Positions 42,383 to 51,462 are shown, counted from the stretch's first letter. The stretch: DNA of 51,567 nucleotides from Palsa-504 sp963744575 (GCA_963744575.1 CAVUUF010000018.1:1-51567); one strand, 5' to 3'. Numbers and translations: made by a program. The notes: generated by a model not told the origin, from the letters alone.

Positions 42383-42519
42383 AGTTCACCCCTCGTTCAT
42401 CCGCGGCTCAGAGCTTCACGTTATGGTGGGGAGTATCCGGGGACCTCGGGCGGCTGCGTTGCGGTTACTACGTCGATTGCCGGAGCTGCGAAACGGGGTC
42501 AGGTGTAAGACTCGACTGG
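42383..42519. promoter_or_regulatory. Divergent promoter region of the polysaccharide operon and phosphoesterase operon
   Basis: 137 bases separate the two divergent first genes, so promoters for both should be here. I could not find convincing -35/-10 pairs by eye. Confidence 0.4.
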
Positions 42520-43527
42520 GTGAATGACCGACCCGGCCGCAACTCGCTGACCAGCACTCGGGTGCGTATGCAACTGGCGGGTAGCGTGCTGGCGGGCAGC
42601 TTCGTGGTGGCCGGCTGCTCATCGGCGCCGGGCACGGTGATCCCTTCCGCCGCCCCTGCTACGACCAGCACCGCCACGGCCAGCACCGCCACGGCCAGTG
42701 CCGCCGGGTCCTCTCCGGCCAGTTCCGCCGGAGGGCTCGGCCGCCTGCGCAAGATCCTCGTGATCATGGACGAGAACCACAGCATCCAGCAGATCTTCCC
42801 CAACGCCATGCCGTACCTGTGGAGCCTGGCCCAGCGGTATGCGTACGCGACCGAGTGGAGTGACGTGGGACATCCGAGCCTGCCGAATTACCTGGCCATC
42901 TTCGGCGGATCCGCCTTCAACGAGCCGCAGGATTGCCCGCCCGGGCCCGGCTGCACGTATCCGGGACCGTCGGTGTTCGGTCAGGCTCTGTCCCGCGGCG
43001 AGACGGCCAAGGCCTACGAGGAATCCATGCCGCAGCCGTGCGATCCGGGATTCGTCGGCGAATACGACGTGAACCACAATCCGTGGGCCTATTTCTCCAC
43101 CGAGGCCGCGAGCTGCCGGGCCGATGACGTGCCGGCCGGCACGCCGTCCGCCGGCCCGCTGTCGGCCGACGTGCGGGCCGGGCGGCTGCCCACCGTGGGC
43201 CTGATCACGCCCAACCTGGTGGACGACGCCCACGACGGGACCCCGGCTCAGGCGGACGCCTGGCTGCGGTCCTGGATTCCCGTGCTCATGTCCGGTCCCG
43301 ACTGGCGCTCGGGACGGCTGGCCCTCGTCGTGGTCTTCGACGAGGGCGTGACGACCGAGCAGGTACCGCTGGTGTTCATGGCCCCGGGGCTGTCCGGGGT
43401 CAAGCTCTCCCAGGCAGCCAACCACTACGCGCTGACGCGGCTGATAGATCAGGTCATCGGCGCTCCGCCGCTCCGGCAGGCCGCCAGCGCCGCCGACCTG
43501 GCCCCGGCCCTGGCGGGTGCCCGATGA
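42520..43527 (+). CDS. Secreted phosphoesterase lipoprotein (AcpA-like)
   Basis: A 335-aa protein from GTG 42520. The N-terminus is a lipoprotein signal (LAGSVLAGSFVVAGCSS, lipobox Cys33), followed by a Thr/Ala/Ser-rich linker and a phosphoesterase domain: KILVIMDENHSIQQIFPNAM, HPSLPNYLAIFGGS, TVGLITPNLVDDAHDG and LALVVVFDEG. The motifs fit the acid-phosphatase/phospholipase C-type phosphoesterase family with a metal-bound His and Asp set. It would be anchored outside the membrane and may trim phospho-groups on lipid or glycan. It overlaps the formyltransferase start (ATGA), a surprising coupling of an exported enzyme with a cytoplasmic one. Confidence 0.85.
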   Translation: MNDRPGRNSLTSTRVRMQLAGSVLAGSFVVAGCSSAPGTVIPSAAPATTSTATASTATASAAGSSPASSAGGLGRLRKILVIMDENHSIQQIFPNAMPYLWSLAQRYAYATEWSDVGHPSLPNYLAIFGGSAFNEPQDCPPGPGCTYPGPSVFGQALSRGETAKAYEESMPQPCDPGFVGEYDVNHNPWAYFSTEAASCRADDVPAGTPSAGPLSADVRAGRLPTVGLITPNLVDDAHDGTPAQADAWLRSWIPVLMSGPDWRSGRLALVVVFDEGVTTEQVPLVFMAPGLSGVKLSQAANHYALTRLIDQVIGAPPLRQAASAADLAPALAGAR

Positions 43528-44543
43528 CCGGCCAGCAGGGCGCGGGCCGGGTGGCCTTCGTGGGCGCGGTGCACGAGGCGGTGCCCGCGCTCGGCGTCCT
43601 GATCGACAGCGGCGCCGTGATCACCGAGGTGGTGACGCTGCCGGCCGAGCGCGCGGCCAGCACGTCCGGCTTCGTGGACCTGGAACCGCTGGCCCGGGCG
43701 CACGGCATCCCGGTGCGCCGCTGCGCGGACATCAACTCCGCCGAGTCCGTGCAGCGGGTCCGGGAGCTGCGACCGGACCTGATGGTCGTGTGCGGGTGGA
43801 CCAGGCTGCTGTCCGCCGAACTGCTCGGCGTGCCGCCCCGCGGGGTCATCGGGTTCCATGCCTCGCTGCTGCCGAAGTTCCGCGGCCGCGCGCCGGTGAA
43901 CTGGGCCATCCTGCGCGGCGAGGCGCAGACCGGGAACACGATGATGATGCTGGACGCCGGCACCGACACCGGCGACATCGTCGACCAGCAGACCGTGCCG
44001 ATCACCCCCGACGACACCTGCGCGACCGTCTACGCGAAGGTGGGCGAGGCCGGGGCGCAGATGCTCCGGCGCCAGCTGCCGGCGCTGCTGGCGGGGACCG
44101 CGCCGCGACATCCGCAGGGTCCCGCCGACGGCCCGCCGCTGCCCAAGCGCACGCCCGGGATGGGGATCACCGACTGGAACCGGCCCGCGCCCGCGGTCCA
44201 CGCCTGGATCCGCGCCCTCACCTGCCCGTATCCGGGCGCCTTCACGTTCACCGGCGACCAGAAGGTCATGCTGTGGGCCGCGGCCCCGGGCGCCGCGGCT
44301 TCCCGCAGAGCGGCCCCGGGTGAGGTGCTCGGGTGCGGCGAGGACGGCGTGCGGGTGGCCACCGCGGACGGTACCATCCTGCTGACCAGCGTGTCGGATG
44401 CTGGTGACCCGCCCGGGCCGGCTTCGGCCTGGGCCGCCCGCAGCGGCCTGCGGCCGGGCGGCCGGTTCGCGCCGGTCTCCCCGCAGACCGCCGCCTGGGC
44501 GCTGGGCCTGGGACCCAAGCCGGCCGAGAAGGGGGCGACGTAG
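43524..44543 (+). CDS. Formyltransferase, probably acting on an amino sugar
   Basis: A 339-aa protein from ATG 43524. The formyltransferase domain shows GFHASLLPKFRGRAPVNWAI, as in ArnA and sugar N-formyltransferases, and DAGTDTGDIV; the C-terminal domain (VHAWIRALTCPYPGAFTF) is of the Fmt/ArnA type. Of the usual Asn-His-Asp triad, His112 and Asp148 are present but Gly110 stands at the Asn position. Enzymes of this type use N10-formyl-tetrahydrofolate. Followed 3 bp later by a PIG-L deacetylase, the pair could turn an N-acetyl sugar into an N-formyl sugar. Methionyl-tRNA formyltransferase is less likely given the motif and context. Confidence 0.83.
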   Translation: MTGQQGAGRVAFVGAVHEAVPALGVLIDSGAVITEVVTLPAERAASTSGFVDLEPLARAHGIPVRRCADINSAESVQRVRELRPDLMVVCGWTRLLSAELLGVPPRGVIGFHASLLPKFRGRAPVNWAILRGEAQTGNTMMMLDAGTDTGDIVDQQTVPITPDDTCATVYAKVGEAGAQMLRRQLPALLAGTAPRHPQGPADGPPLPKRTPGMGITDWNRPAPAVHAWIRALTCPYPGAFTFTGDQKVMLWAAAPGAAASRRAAPGEVLGCGEDGVRVATADGTILLTSVSDAGDPPGPASAWAARSGLRPGGRFAPVSPQTAAWALGLGPKPAEKGAT

Positions 44544-44545
44544 CG

Positions 44546-45220
44546 GTGCAGGAGCGGACGCGGATCGTGGTCATCGGGGCCCACCCCGATGACGAACTGC
44601 TCGGCGCGGGCGGCACGCTCGCCCGGCATGTGCAGGCCGGGGACGAGGTGCACGCCATCGTGGTCGCGGACGGCGCGGGCAGCCGGTACCCCGACGAACT
44701 GGTGGCCACGCTGGAGAAGCAGGCGCGCCAGGCCGCCGAGATCATCGGCTTCGCCTCGCTCCAGTTCCTCTCGCTACCCGACCAGCGGCTCGACACCATC
44801 CCGCTGATCGAGCTCACCCAGCAGCTCGAGGGCGTGCTCGACGAGATCGGCCCGGGCATTGTCTACACTCACTTCCCCGAGGACGTGAACGCCGACCACC
44901 GGCTGGTGGCCAGGTGTGCCTGGACGGCCTGCCGTCCGTACGGACGGCCGCAGGTGCGCAAGTTCGTGGTCTTCGAAACGCCGTCTTCCACCGAGTGGGC
45001 CTGGCCAATGCCGGGGGCGGAACTGCGGCCCAACCTCTTCGTCGACGTGACGGACACGCTGGAGACCAAGATCTCGGCGATGGAATGTTACGAGACCGAG
45101 CTCAGGGACTATCCCCACCCGCGCTCCAGCCGGGCGCTCAGGGAGCGTGCCGCTTACTGGGGAAGCCACATCGGCCGGCTCGCCGCCGAGCCATTCGTCG
45201 TCCTCAGGGAGGTGACATGA
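44546..45220 (+). CDS. PIG-L family deacetylase
   Basis: A 224-aa zinc enzyme from GTG 44546. Motifs: VVIGAHPDDELLGAGGTLAR (metal His13, Asp15 and Asp16) and YTHFPEDVNADHRLVARCAW (third metal His). The family removes acetyl from GlcNAc-type groups (GlcNAc-PI, mycothiol, glycopeptide sugars). It lies directly after the formyltransferase, suggesting sequential deacetylation and N-formylation of one sugar. No signal peptide, so it acts in the cytoplasm. Confidence 0.92.
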   Translation: MQERTRIVVIGAHPDDELLGAGGTLARHVQAGDEVHAIVVADGAGSRYPDELVATLEKQARQAAEIIGFASLQFLSLPDQRLDTIPLIELTQQLEGVLDEIGPGIVYTHFPEDVNADHRLVARCAWTACRPYGRPQVRKFVVFETPSSTEWAWPMPGAELRPNLFVDVTDTLETKISAMECYETELRDYPHPRSSRALRERAAYWGSHIGRLAAEPFVVLREVT

Positions 45221-45379
45221 CCAGGTGCGCCGGATCAGCCGCCCGCGCGGCGCCGCCTGCGGCATGCACCGGTTCCGGGCCCACACCGCGCAGAAGTCCG
45301 AACGTGGGGAAAGCTGCGTAGTACCGTTACCTACGTTGGGGCTGTCCATTCTGCGGAAGCGCACCTGAGGGAGGACCCA
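45221..45379. other. Intergenic region before the lectin beta-helix gene
   Basis: About 160 bases. No gene. It must hold the promoter unless the gene is read from the upstream operon; nothing conclusive is visible. Confidence 0.35.
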
Positions 45380-47023
45380 GTGTCCAGGACCACTGGGATC
45401 TATTTGTTCCGGATCGCTGTCGCCGGGGGCCTCGTAGCCGCGGCCGTCGGCGGCGTGGCCGCGACCAGCGCCGCGGGCGCGGTCACCGTGCCCTGTTCGG
45501 TAACGAGCTTGATCTCCGCGATATCAACAGCAAACACCACGCCCGCCAACAGTTCGCTCACGCTCACGAGCGGTTGTGTTTACTCTGTTACGGCCGCGAA
45601 CAACGCCACCGATGGCGGCACCGGCCTGCCCGTCATTACCGGGCAGGTCAGCATCCAGGGCAGCGGCGCCACCATCACCCGCTCGGCGACCGCCGCCTTC
45701 CGCCTGTTCGACGTGGCCTCCGGCGGCAGCCTGACCCTGAGCAACATGACGCTCAGCAACGGCCTGATCAACGACGGCGTCAACGGCGGCGGCGCGATCT
45801 TCAGTCATGGCCCGCTATCCGTGACGCAGACGACGTTCAGCGGCAATTCCGCGCCGGCCGCGACCGGCATCTCCGGCGGCGCGATCAACGCCGTCGCCGC
45901 GCTGACGGTGTCCCTCAGCACCTTCGCCGGCAACACCGCCCAGGAAGGCGGGGGCATCCTCAGCCAGGGCCCGGCATCGGTCACCGACAGCACCTTCGCC
46001 GGCAACACGGCGACGCTGTTCGGCGGCGGCGCGATCGTCATCACCACCGGCACCACGACCCTGGCCCGCGACACGTTCAGCGGCAACGCCGGGCCCGGCG
46101 GCGGCGCGATCGACAACGACACGGACGTGAACGTCAGCAACAGCACGTTCACCGGCAACACCGCGGGAAGCAACGGCGGCGGCGCCATCGGGAACTTCGG
46201 CACCGCCACCATCACGCAGTCGACCTTCTCCGGCAACAGCTCGGCGTTCGGCGCCAACCTGCACAACCTCATCACCACCGGGTCGATGACCGTGAGCCAG
46301 AGCATCGTGGCCAACGGCGGCGGGGGCGGGAGCAACTGCAGCGGCTCGCCCGCCATCGTCGACGGCGGGTACAACATCGACACCGGCACGTCGTGCGGCT
46401 TCTCGGCCGCCAACCACTCGATGAACAACACCAATCCCGACCTGGGCCCGCTGGCGTCCAACGGCGGCCCGACCCAGACCATGGCCCTGCCGCCGAACAG
46501 CCCCGCGGTCAACGCCATCCCGGCGACGGTGCCCGGCTGCCCGGGCAGCACCGACCAGCGCGGCGTGTCGCGGCCGCAGGGTCCGGCCTGCGACATCGGC
46601 GCCTACGAACTGATCATGCCGACGCCTCCGCCGCCGCCGCCGGCGGGTGGCCGGATCAAGGGCTTCGCAGGCAAGTGCCTCGATGACTTCCACAGCGGCA
46701 CCGCCAACCGGAACAAGATCGACATCTACCGCTGCAACGGAACCGCCGCGCAGCACTGGGTGCTCGCCTCCAACGGCGAGCTGCGGGTCCTCGGCAAATG
46801 CCTGGACGACCCGGCCTTCGGTCGCCGCGGCACCAAGCTCGAGCTGTTCACCTGCACCGGCGGCTCGAACCAGCGGTGGAAGCACACGGCCCGCGGCCAG
46901 TACGTCCTCGCCTTCAGGAACCTGTGCCTGGACGACCCCGGGTTCGCTACCCGGGACGGCACCCGGGTCGAGGTCTGGACCTGCACCGGCGGCGCGAACC
47001 AGCGGTGGACACTGCCGGCCTGA
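45380..47023 (+). CDS. Secreted beta-helix protein with C-terminal ricin-type lectin domain
   Basis: A 547-aa exported protein from GTG 45380 (GGAGG upstream). Signal peptide with hydrophobic core (AVAGGLVAAAVGGVAATSAA, cleavage near AGA-VTV). Residues 40-400 are repeats of a right-handed parallel beta-helix (STFSGNSA, STFAGNTA, GGGAIDND; about 20-25 residues each), ending in DQRGVSRPQGPACDIGAYEL, typical of the choice-of-anchor Q/pectate-lyase-like group. After a Pro linker, residues 425-547 form a CBM13/ricin B trefoil with three repeats of KCLDD...QRW type (QHWVL, QRWKH, QRWTL). A glycan-binding surface or matrix protein is likely; no catalytic motif was identified. Confidence 0.88.
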   Translation: MSRTTGIYLFRIAVAGGLVAAAVGGVAATSAAGAVTVPCSVTSLISAISTANTTPANSSLTLTSGCVYSVTAANNATDGGTGLPVITGQVSIQGSGATITRSATAAFRLFDVASGGSLTLSNMTLSNGLINDGVNGGGAIFSHGPLSVTQTTFSGNSAPAATGISGGAINAVAALTVSLSTFAGNTAQEGGGILSQGPASVTDSTFAGNTATLFGGGAIVITTGTTTLARDTFSGNAGPGGGAIDNDTDVNVSNSTFTGNTAGSNGGGAIGNFGTATITQSTFSGNSSAFGANLHNLITTGSMTVSQSIVANGGGGGSNCSGSPAIVDGGYNIDTGTSCGFSAANHSMNNTNPDLGPLASNGGPTQTMALPPNSPAVNAIPATVPGCPGSTDQRGVSRPQGPACDIGAYELIMPTPPPPPPAGGRIKGFAGKCLDDFHSGTANRNKIDIYRCNGTAAQHWVLASNGELRVLGKCLDDPAFGRRGTKLELFTCTGGSNQRWKHTARGQYVLAFRNLCLDDPGFATRDGTRVEVWTCTGGANQRWTLPA

Positions 47024-47129
47024 AAGGCCCCCGGCGAGGTCACCTGACCCGGCCGGCCCGGCGTTCCAGCCTATGACCAGCAGGAACGCCAGCCCGCGCG
47101 GATGCCGCGGCCGGAACCATGTCGGGCAC

Positions 47130-47167
47130 CCGGCAGATGACGTAGAGAACTCTACGTCATCTGCCGG
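47130..47167 (+). terminator. Perfect 18-bp hairpin after the lectin beta-helix gene
   Basis: CCGGCAGATGACGTAGAG is followed after AA by its exact reverse complement. A second pair CCGGAA/TTCCGG (47111-47116 and 47168-47173) can extend it around a bulge. There is no T run, as is usual for actinobacterial hairpin terminators. It lies about 105 bases after the stop codon. Confidence 0.7.
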
Positions 47168-47498
47168 TTCCGGTTTCAGGCCGTAACAAGCTATTGGATA
47201 GTTGAACAGTATTGGATTCGCGTATCCCGCACGCGGAGCCGGGACTGGGCGAAGCCGCTTAATACCGGCATATGGCAGAACGCCTAGGAGGCTCCGTGGA
47301 GCTACCCGCCAGCGGCATGTGCTATTGCGCCTCCGGTATCACCAAAAAAGCGTACTCTTGCTCTGTCGATTGCTGGGTGATTCCGCCCGGTTGGCATCAT
47401 AGGGTTTTGCCAGTTAATGAAATCGGCGAAGTCGTCACTCGTTGACGTAGGCCGGCACTAACGCCGGATGGGTCACGGTGGGGGGATCGGTGAGATAG
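47168..47498. other. Low-GC intergenic stretch
   Basis: About 330 bases clearly poorer in GC than the genes around it, containing a possible small Cys-rich reading frame (47272-47445) and paired segments ATACCGG/CCGGTAT (47262-47268 and 47334-47340). It is the leader of the second beta-helix gene; no known riboswitch was recognised. Confidence 0.4.
47272..47445 (+). CDS. Possible 57-aa Cys-rich small protein
   Basis: ATG 47272 opens a 57-codon frame ending at TGA 47443-47445. The sequence includes SGMCYCASGITKKAYSCSVD and CWVIPPGWHHRVLPVNEIG, with four Cys in the pattern C-x-C-x10-C-x4-C. A shorter product could begin at GTG 47296, which has AGGAGG four bases upstream. Codon choice is poor in G/C at third positions, unlike neighbours: either a foreign gene or a chance frame in low-GC DNA. 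Low confidence. Confidence 0.25.
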   Translation: MAERLGGSVELPASGMCYCASGITKKAYSCSVDCWVIPPGWHHRVLPVNEIGEVVTR

Positions 47499-50400
47499 AT
47501 GGCTCGGACGTTGCTCCGCCGCACGGTCATGCGCGGGCGCGCACGACGTGATGACCGAGATGCCGCCGGGACCGGCGCGCGGCACCGTGGCGCGGTGCGG
47601 GGCCGGCGGGCTCGCGGCTTGTCCCCGGGGTCAGCGATGCGCCGGGTCGCCACGGTAGCCGCCGTGCTCGTCGGCGGCGCGACGGGCGCCGTGGCCGTCT
47701 CGTCCCCCGCGCTCGCGCAGACGCCCTGCACGGCCGCGGCCCTGATCTCGGCGATCACGGTGGCCAACAGCACGAACGGCACGGTGACGCTCACCGCGGG
47801 CTGCACGTACACGCTGACGGCCATCAACAACACCGCCGACAACGGCGGCGTCGGCCTGCCCGACATCACCGGGAAGGTGACGATCCAGGGCAGCGGGGCC
47901 ACCATCGCGCGGTCTACCGCGTCCGGCACGCCGGTGTTCCGCATCTTCGACGTCTCGTCCTCGGGCAGCCTGACGCTGAACTCCGTGACGATCAGCAACG
48001 GCCTGGCCAACAATGGCCAGCAGGGCGGCGGCGGCATCTTCAACCACGGGACGCTGACCATCACCGGCAGCACGTTCACCAACAACTCCGCGCCGTCGTC
48101 CAGCGGCACGTCCGGCGGCGGCATCAACAACAGCGGCACGCTGAACCTGAGCACGAGCACGTTCACCGGCAACTCGGCGCAGGAGGGCGGCGGGGTCTTC
48201 AACCAGAAGACCGCGACGATCACCAACAACACCTTCGCCACCAACACCGCGACCATCTACGGCGGCGGCGCCCTGCTCAACGCGGCGGGCACGATGACGG
48301 TGACCGGGGACACGTTCACCGGGAACACCGGACCGGGCGGCGGCGCGATCGACAACGACACCACGCTCCACATCATCGACAGCACCTTCACCGGCAACAC
48401 GGGCGGGACCAACGGCGGCGGCGCGATGGACAACTTCGGCCCCACCACGATCACCCAGTCGACGTTCTCCGGCAACAGCTCCCCGTACGGCGCGAACATC
48501 CTGAACTACACCGGCTTCACGCTCTCGATCAGCATGAGCATCGTGGCCAACGGCCAGGGCGGCGGCCCCAACTGCGGCGGCGGGGCTGCGGTCACCGATG
48601 CCGGCTACAACATCGACACCGGGTCGTCGTGCGGCTTCTCCTCGGCCAACCACTCGCTGAGCAACACTCAGCCGCAGCTCGGCCCGCTGGCGAGCAACGG
48701 CGGCCCGACCCAGACGATGGCCCTGCCGGCCGGCAGCCCGGCCGTCGACGCCATCCCGGCGGCCACGTCCGGCTGCACCGGTACCACCGACCAGCGCGGC
48801 ACCACCAGGCCGCAGGGGACCGGCTGTGACATCGGCGCGTACGAACTGGTCCAGAGCGGCTCGGGCACCCCGTCGGTGCCGACGGGCCTGACGGTCACCG
48901 GCACGACGGCCACCTCGGTGTCGCTGTCCTGGAACCCCTCGACCGGCAACCCGACCGGCTACACCGTCTACCGCAACGGCAATTCCGTCGGCACCACCGG
49001 CGGCCCCAACGCCACCACGTTCACCGACCTGACGGTGTCCCCGTCCACGACGTACAGCTACACCGTCGATGCCTTCAGCGGGAGCAACCACTCGGCGCAG
49101 TCGTCGCCCCCGGTGCAGGCGACCACACCCGCGCCCGGCGGCACCGCGGCGGTGCAGGGCGGCGCGGTGTCGACGGCCTCGCAGGTCACCAGCACCACGA
49201 TCACCCTGTCTTCCCCGGTACACGCGGGCGACCTGCTCGTCGGCTGGTTCGGGGAGTACAACTCGTCCGGGCAGGTGAAGGTCTCCGACAGCGTCAACGG
49301 CGCGTGGACCCGCAGCACCGCCACGACCACGTTCGGGGCCGGCGGTGACATCGCGCTGTACTACCGGCAGAACTCGGCGGCGGCTCCGAACGGCCTGACC
49401 ATCACGATCTCGGCGACGAACGCGACCTACCTGGAGGGAGCGGTCGGCGACTACAGTGGCGTGGCCACGACCGGCGCCCTGGACCAGGTCGCGGTGGCCA
49501 AGGGCACCAGCGCCACGGTCGACTCCGGGTCGACGGGTTCGGTGGGCGCGGGCGAACTGGTCGTCGGCGGCATCCTCACCGGCGGCGGCCCTGGCAGCGT
49601 GACGCCCGGCTCCTCGCAGGGTCAGACCTTCACCATGCGGGCCCAGAGCAGCGGCCTGTCATCCAACTTCGAAGACATCCTGTCCGGCGCCGCGGGGGCC
49701 CAGGACGCGCGGGCCACGTTCGGCACCGCCACCGACTGGTACGCCGTCGTGGCTACGTTCCACACCTTCGGATCCGGTAACACGACGCCGCCCAGCGTCC
49801 CGACCGGTCTCACCGACCCCACGGACACCGCCAGCGCGGTTGGGCTGAGCTGGACCGCTTCGACCGACAGCACCGGAACGCTGGCGGGCTACACGGTGTA
49901 CCGCAACGGCACCTCCATCGGCACCACCAACGCCAGCACGACCACGTTCACCGACTCGACCGTGGCGCCGTCGACCACGTACACCTACACGGTGGACGCC
50001 TTCGACACCGCGGGCAACCACTCGGCCCAGTCCTCGCCGCTGCAGGTGACGACGCCGGGGGCGCCGCCGCCCAGCGCGAAGTGGGACCAGGGCGGCGTAA
50101 GCTCCAGCGGCTCCCAGCTGACGAGCATCACGATCACGCTGACCAGCCCGGTCGCCGCGGGTGACCTGCTCGTCGGCTGGTTCGGCCAGTACAACTCGGC
50201 CGGCCAGGTCACGGTGTCGGACAACATCAACGGCGCCTGGACGCGAAGCGCCTCCACCACGTACGGCAGCGGCAGCGGCGACATCGCGCTGTATTACCTG
50301 CAGAACTCGGCGACGGCCCCGGCCGGCCTGACCATCACCATCAAGTCCACCAACGCGACCTACCTGGAGGGCGTCGCGGCCGACTACTCGGGCGTGGCGA

Positions 50401-50705
50401 CGACAGGCGCGCTGGACCAGACGGCGGTGGCCAAGGGCAACAGCACGACGGTCGACTCCGGGCCGACGGCCTCGGTCGGCGCCAGCGAACTCGTGGTCGG
50501 CGCCGTCCTGACCGGCGGCTCGCCCGGCACGGTAACGGCGGGATCCTCGCAGGGCCAGGCCTTCACCATGCGCACCCAGTGGGGCTCCGGGTCGGCTGAC
50601 CTCGAGGACATCCTGGTGAGCACGGCAGGCGCCCAGGACGCCCGGTTCACCTTCTCGTCCGCCACCGACTGGTATGCCGTGGCCGCGGTATTCCACCAGG
50701 CCTGA
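47499..50705 (+). CDS. Large secreted beta-helix protein with FN3 and repeated beta-sandwich modules
   Basis: A 1068-aa exported protein. ATG 47499 has GGTGA upstream; ATG 47637 (MRRVATVAAVLVGGATGAVA) would give a more usual signal peptide. After cleavage near ALA-QTP, residues about 75-450 are a parallel beta-helix strongly similar to the neighbour at 45380, ending GCDIGAYEL. Then come two units, each an FN3 domain (GYTVYRNGNSVGTT; GYTVYRNGTSIGTT) followed by a module of about 190 residues with AGDLLVGWFG, GDIALYY, NATYLEGAV..YSGVATTGAL and DWYAVVATFH. The two units are clearly duplicated. It is probably a surface or matrix scaffold; no enzyme motif seen. The 46-residue N-terminal extension is Arg-rich and may not be translated. 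Confidence 0.88.
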   Translation: MARTLLRRTVMRGRARRDDRDAAGTGARHRGAVRGRRARGLSPGSAMRRVATVAAVLVGGATGAVAVSSPALAQTPCTAAALISAITVANSTNGTVTLTAGCTYTLTAINNTADNGGVGLPDITGKVTIQGSGATIARSTASGTPVFRIFDVSSSGSLTLNSVTISNGLANNGQQGGGGIFNHGTLTITGSTFTNNSAPSSSGTSGGGINNSGTLNLSTSTFTGNSAQEGGGVFNQKTATITNNTFATNTATIYGGGALLNAAGTMTVTGDTFTGNTGPGGGAIDNDTTLHIIDSTFTGNTGGTNGGGAMDNFGPTTITQSTFSGNSSPYGANILNYTGFTLSISMSIVANGQGGGPNCGGGAAVTDAGYNIDTGSSCGFSSANHSLSNTQPQLGPLASNGGPTQTMALPAGSPAVDAIPAATSGCTGTTDQRGTTRPQGTGCDIGAYELVQSGSGTPSVPTGLTVTGTTATSVSLSWNPSTGNPTGYTVYRNGNSVGTTGGPNATTFTDLTVSPSTTYSYTVDAFSGSNHSAQSSPPVQATTPAPGGTAAVQGGAVSTASQVTSTTITLSSPVHAGDLLVGWFGEYNSSGQVKVSDSVNGAWTRSTATTTFGAGGDIALYYRQNSAAAPNGLTITISATNATYLEGAVGDYSGVATTGALDQVAVAKGTSATVDSGSTGSVGAGELVVGGILTGGGPGSVTPGSSQGQTFTMRAQSSGLSSNFEDILSGAAGAQDARATFGTATDWYAVVATFHTFGSGNTTPPSVPTGLTDPTDTASAVGLSWTASTDSTGTLAGYTVYRNGTSIGTTNASTTTFTDSTVAPSTTYTYTVDAFDTAGNHSAQSSPLQVTTPGAPPPSAKWDQGGVSSSGSQLTSITITLTSPVAAGDLLVGWFGQYNSAGQVTVSDNINGAWTRSASTTYGSGSGDIALYYLQNSATAPAGLTITIKSTNATYLEGVAADYSGVATTGALDQTAVAKGNSTTVDSGPTASVGASELVVGAVLTGGSPGTVTAGSSQGQAFTMRTQWGSGSADLEDILVSTAGAQDARFTFSSATDWYAVAAVFHQA

Positions 50706-50721
50706 ACGGCAGGAGAAGTGA

Positions 50722-51462
50722 ATGGAGCGTGACCCCGCGGCGGCCCGGAGCGGCGGGCAGACAGCCTCGCCGGATCCGTCGGAAGCCGACCGGATCAGGG
50801 CCATCTACCGGAGTTACGACACGCAGGAGCGCTGGCTGCGCAAGCGCGACCCGGCCAACCCCGGCTTCAGCGAGCTGCAGGCCGAGCGCTGGCGGAAGAT
50901 CGCCGACATCATCATGGCGAGGCTCGGCGGGGTCACGCCGCTGCGCGTGGTGGACGTCGGCTGCGGCAAGGGCAGCGACCTGGCGCACATCGCCGAGTTG
51001 CTGCCCGACGCCGAACTCTTCGGGGTGGACCTGAGCGAGGAGCGGGTCGAGGCGGCCAGGCAGGCCGTGCCCGCTGCCACGCTCTGGGTCCAGGACGGGG
51101 ACACCCTACCGTTCCCGGACCGTTCGATCCAGCTCGTGGTGCTCTCCACGGTGCTGAGCTCGATCCTGGATCGCGCCACCAGGCGCCAGGTCGCGGCGGA
51201 GGCCTACCGGATCATCAGCGACGACGGCATCCTGCTCAGCTACGACATCAGGCTGCCCAGCCCGGCCAACCCGAACGTCTGCCGGATCGGCAAGAAGGAG
51301 CTGCGCGCGCTGCTGCCCACCGCCCGCATCCAGCCGTACCCCGTCACGCTGCTGCCGCCCGTGGCCCGGAGCGTGTGCCGCATCTGGCCGGGCCTCTACC
51401 GGCCGCTGGCTAGCCTGCGGCCACTTCGCAGCCACTACCTGTCCGTCATCACCAGGCGGTGA
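50722..51462 (+). CDS. Class I SAM-dependent methyltransferase
   Basis: A 246-aa protein from ATG 50722 with AGGAGA upstream, starting 16 bp after the beta-helix gene. SAM motifs: RVVDVGCGKGSDLAHIAELL (motif I), ELFGVDLSEERVEAARQ, LWVQDGDTLPFPDRSIQLVV and VAAEAYRIISDDGILLSYDI. The N-terminal helical part (IYRSYDTQERWLRKRDPANP) and size suggest a small-molecule or sugar O/N-methyltransferase. It lies next to polysaccharide genes, so glycan methylation is plausible but unproven. Confidence 0.88.
   Translation: MERDPAAARSGGQTASPDPSEADRIRAIYRSYDTQERWLRKRDPANPGFSELQAERWRKIADIIMARLGGVTPLRVVDVGCGKGSDLAHIAELLPDAELFGVDLSEERVEAARQAVPAATLWVQDGDTLPFPDRSIQLVVLSTVLSSILDRATRRQVAAEAYRIISDDGILLSYDIRLPSPANPNVCRIGKKELRALLPTARIQPYPVTLLPPVARSVCRIWPGLYRPLASLRPLRSHYLSVITRR

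Noticed and set aside
43524..44543. Methionyl-tRNA formyltransferase (housekeeping)
   Set aside because: The RGRAPVNWAI motif and neighbouring PIG-L deacetylase fit sugar formyltransferases better, and no def or rsmB gene is adjacent.
47262..47341. Possible riboswitch (c-di-GMP or c-di-AMP type) before the second beta-helix gene
   Set aside because: The known conserved cores of these riboswitches are not present; only simple pairing was seen.
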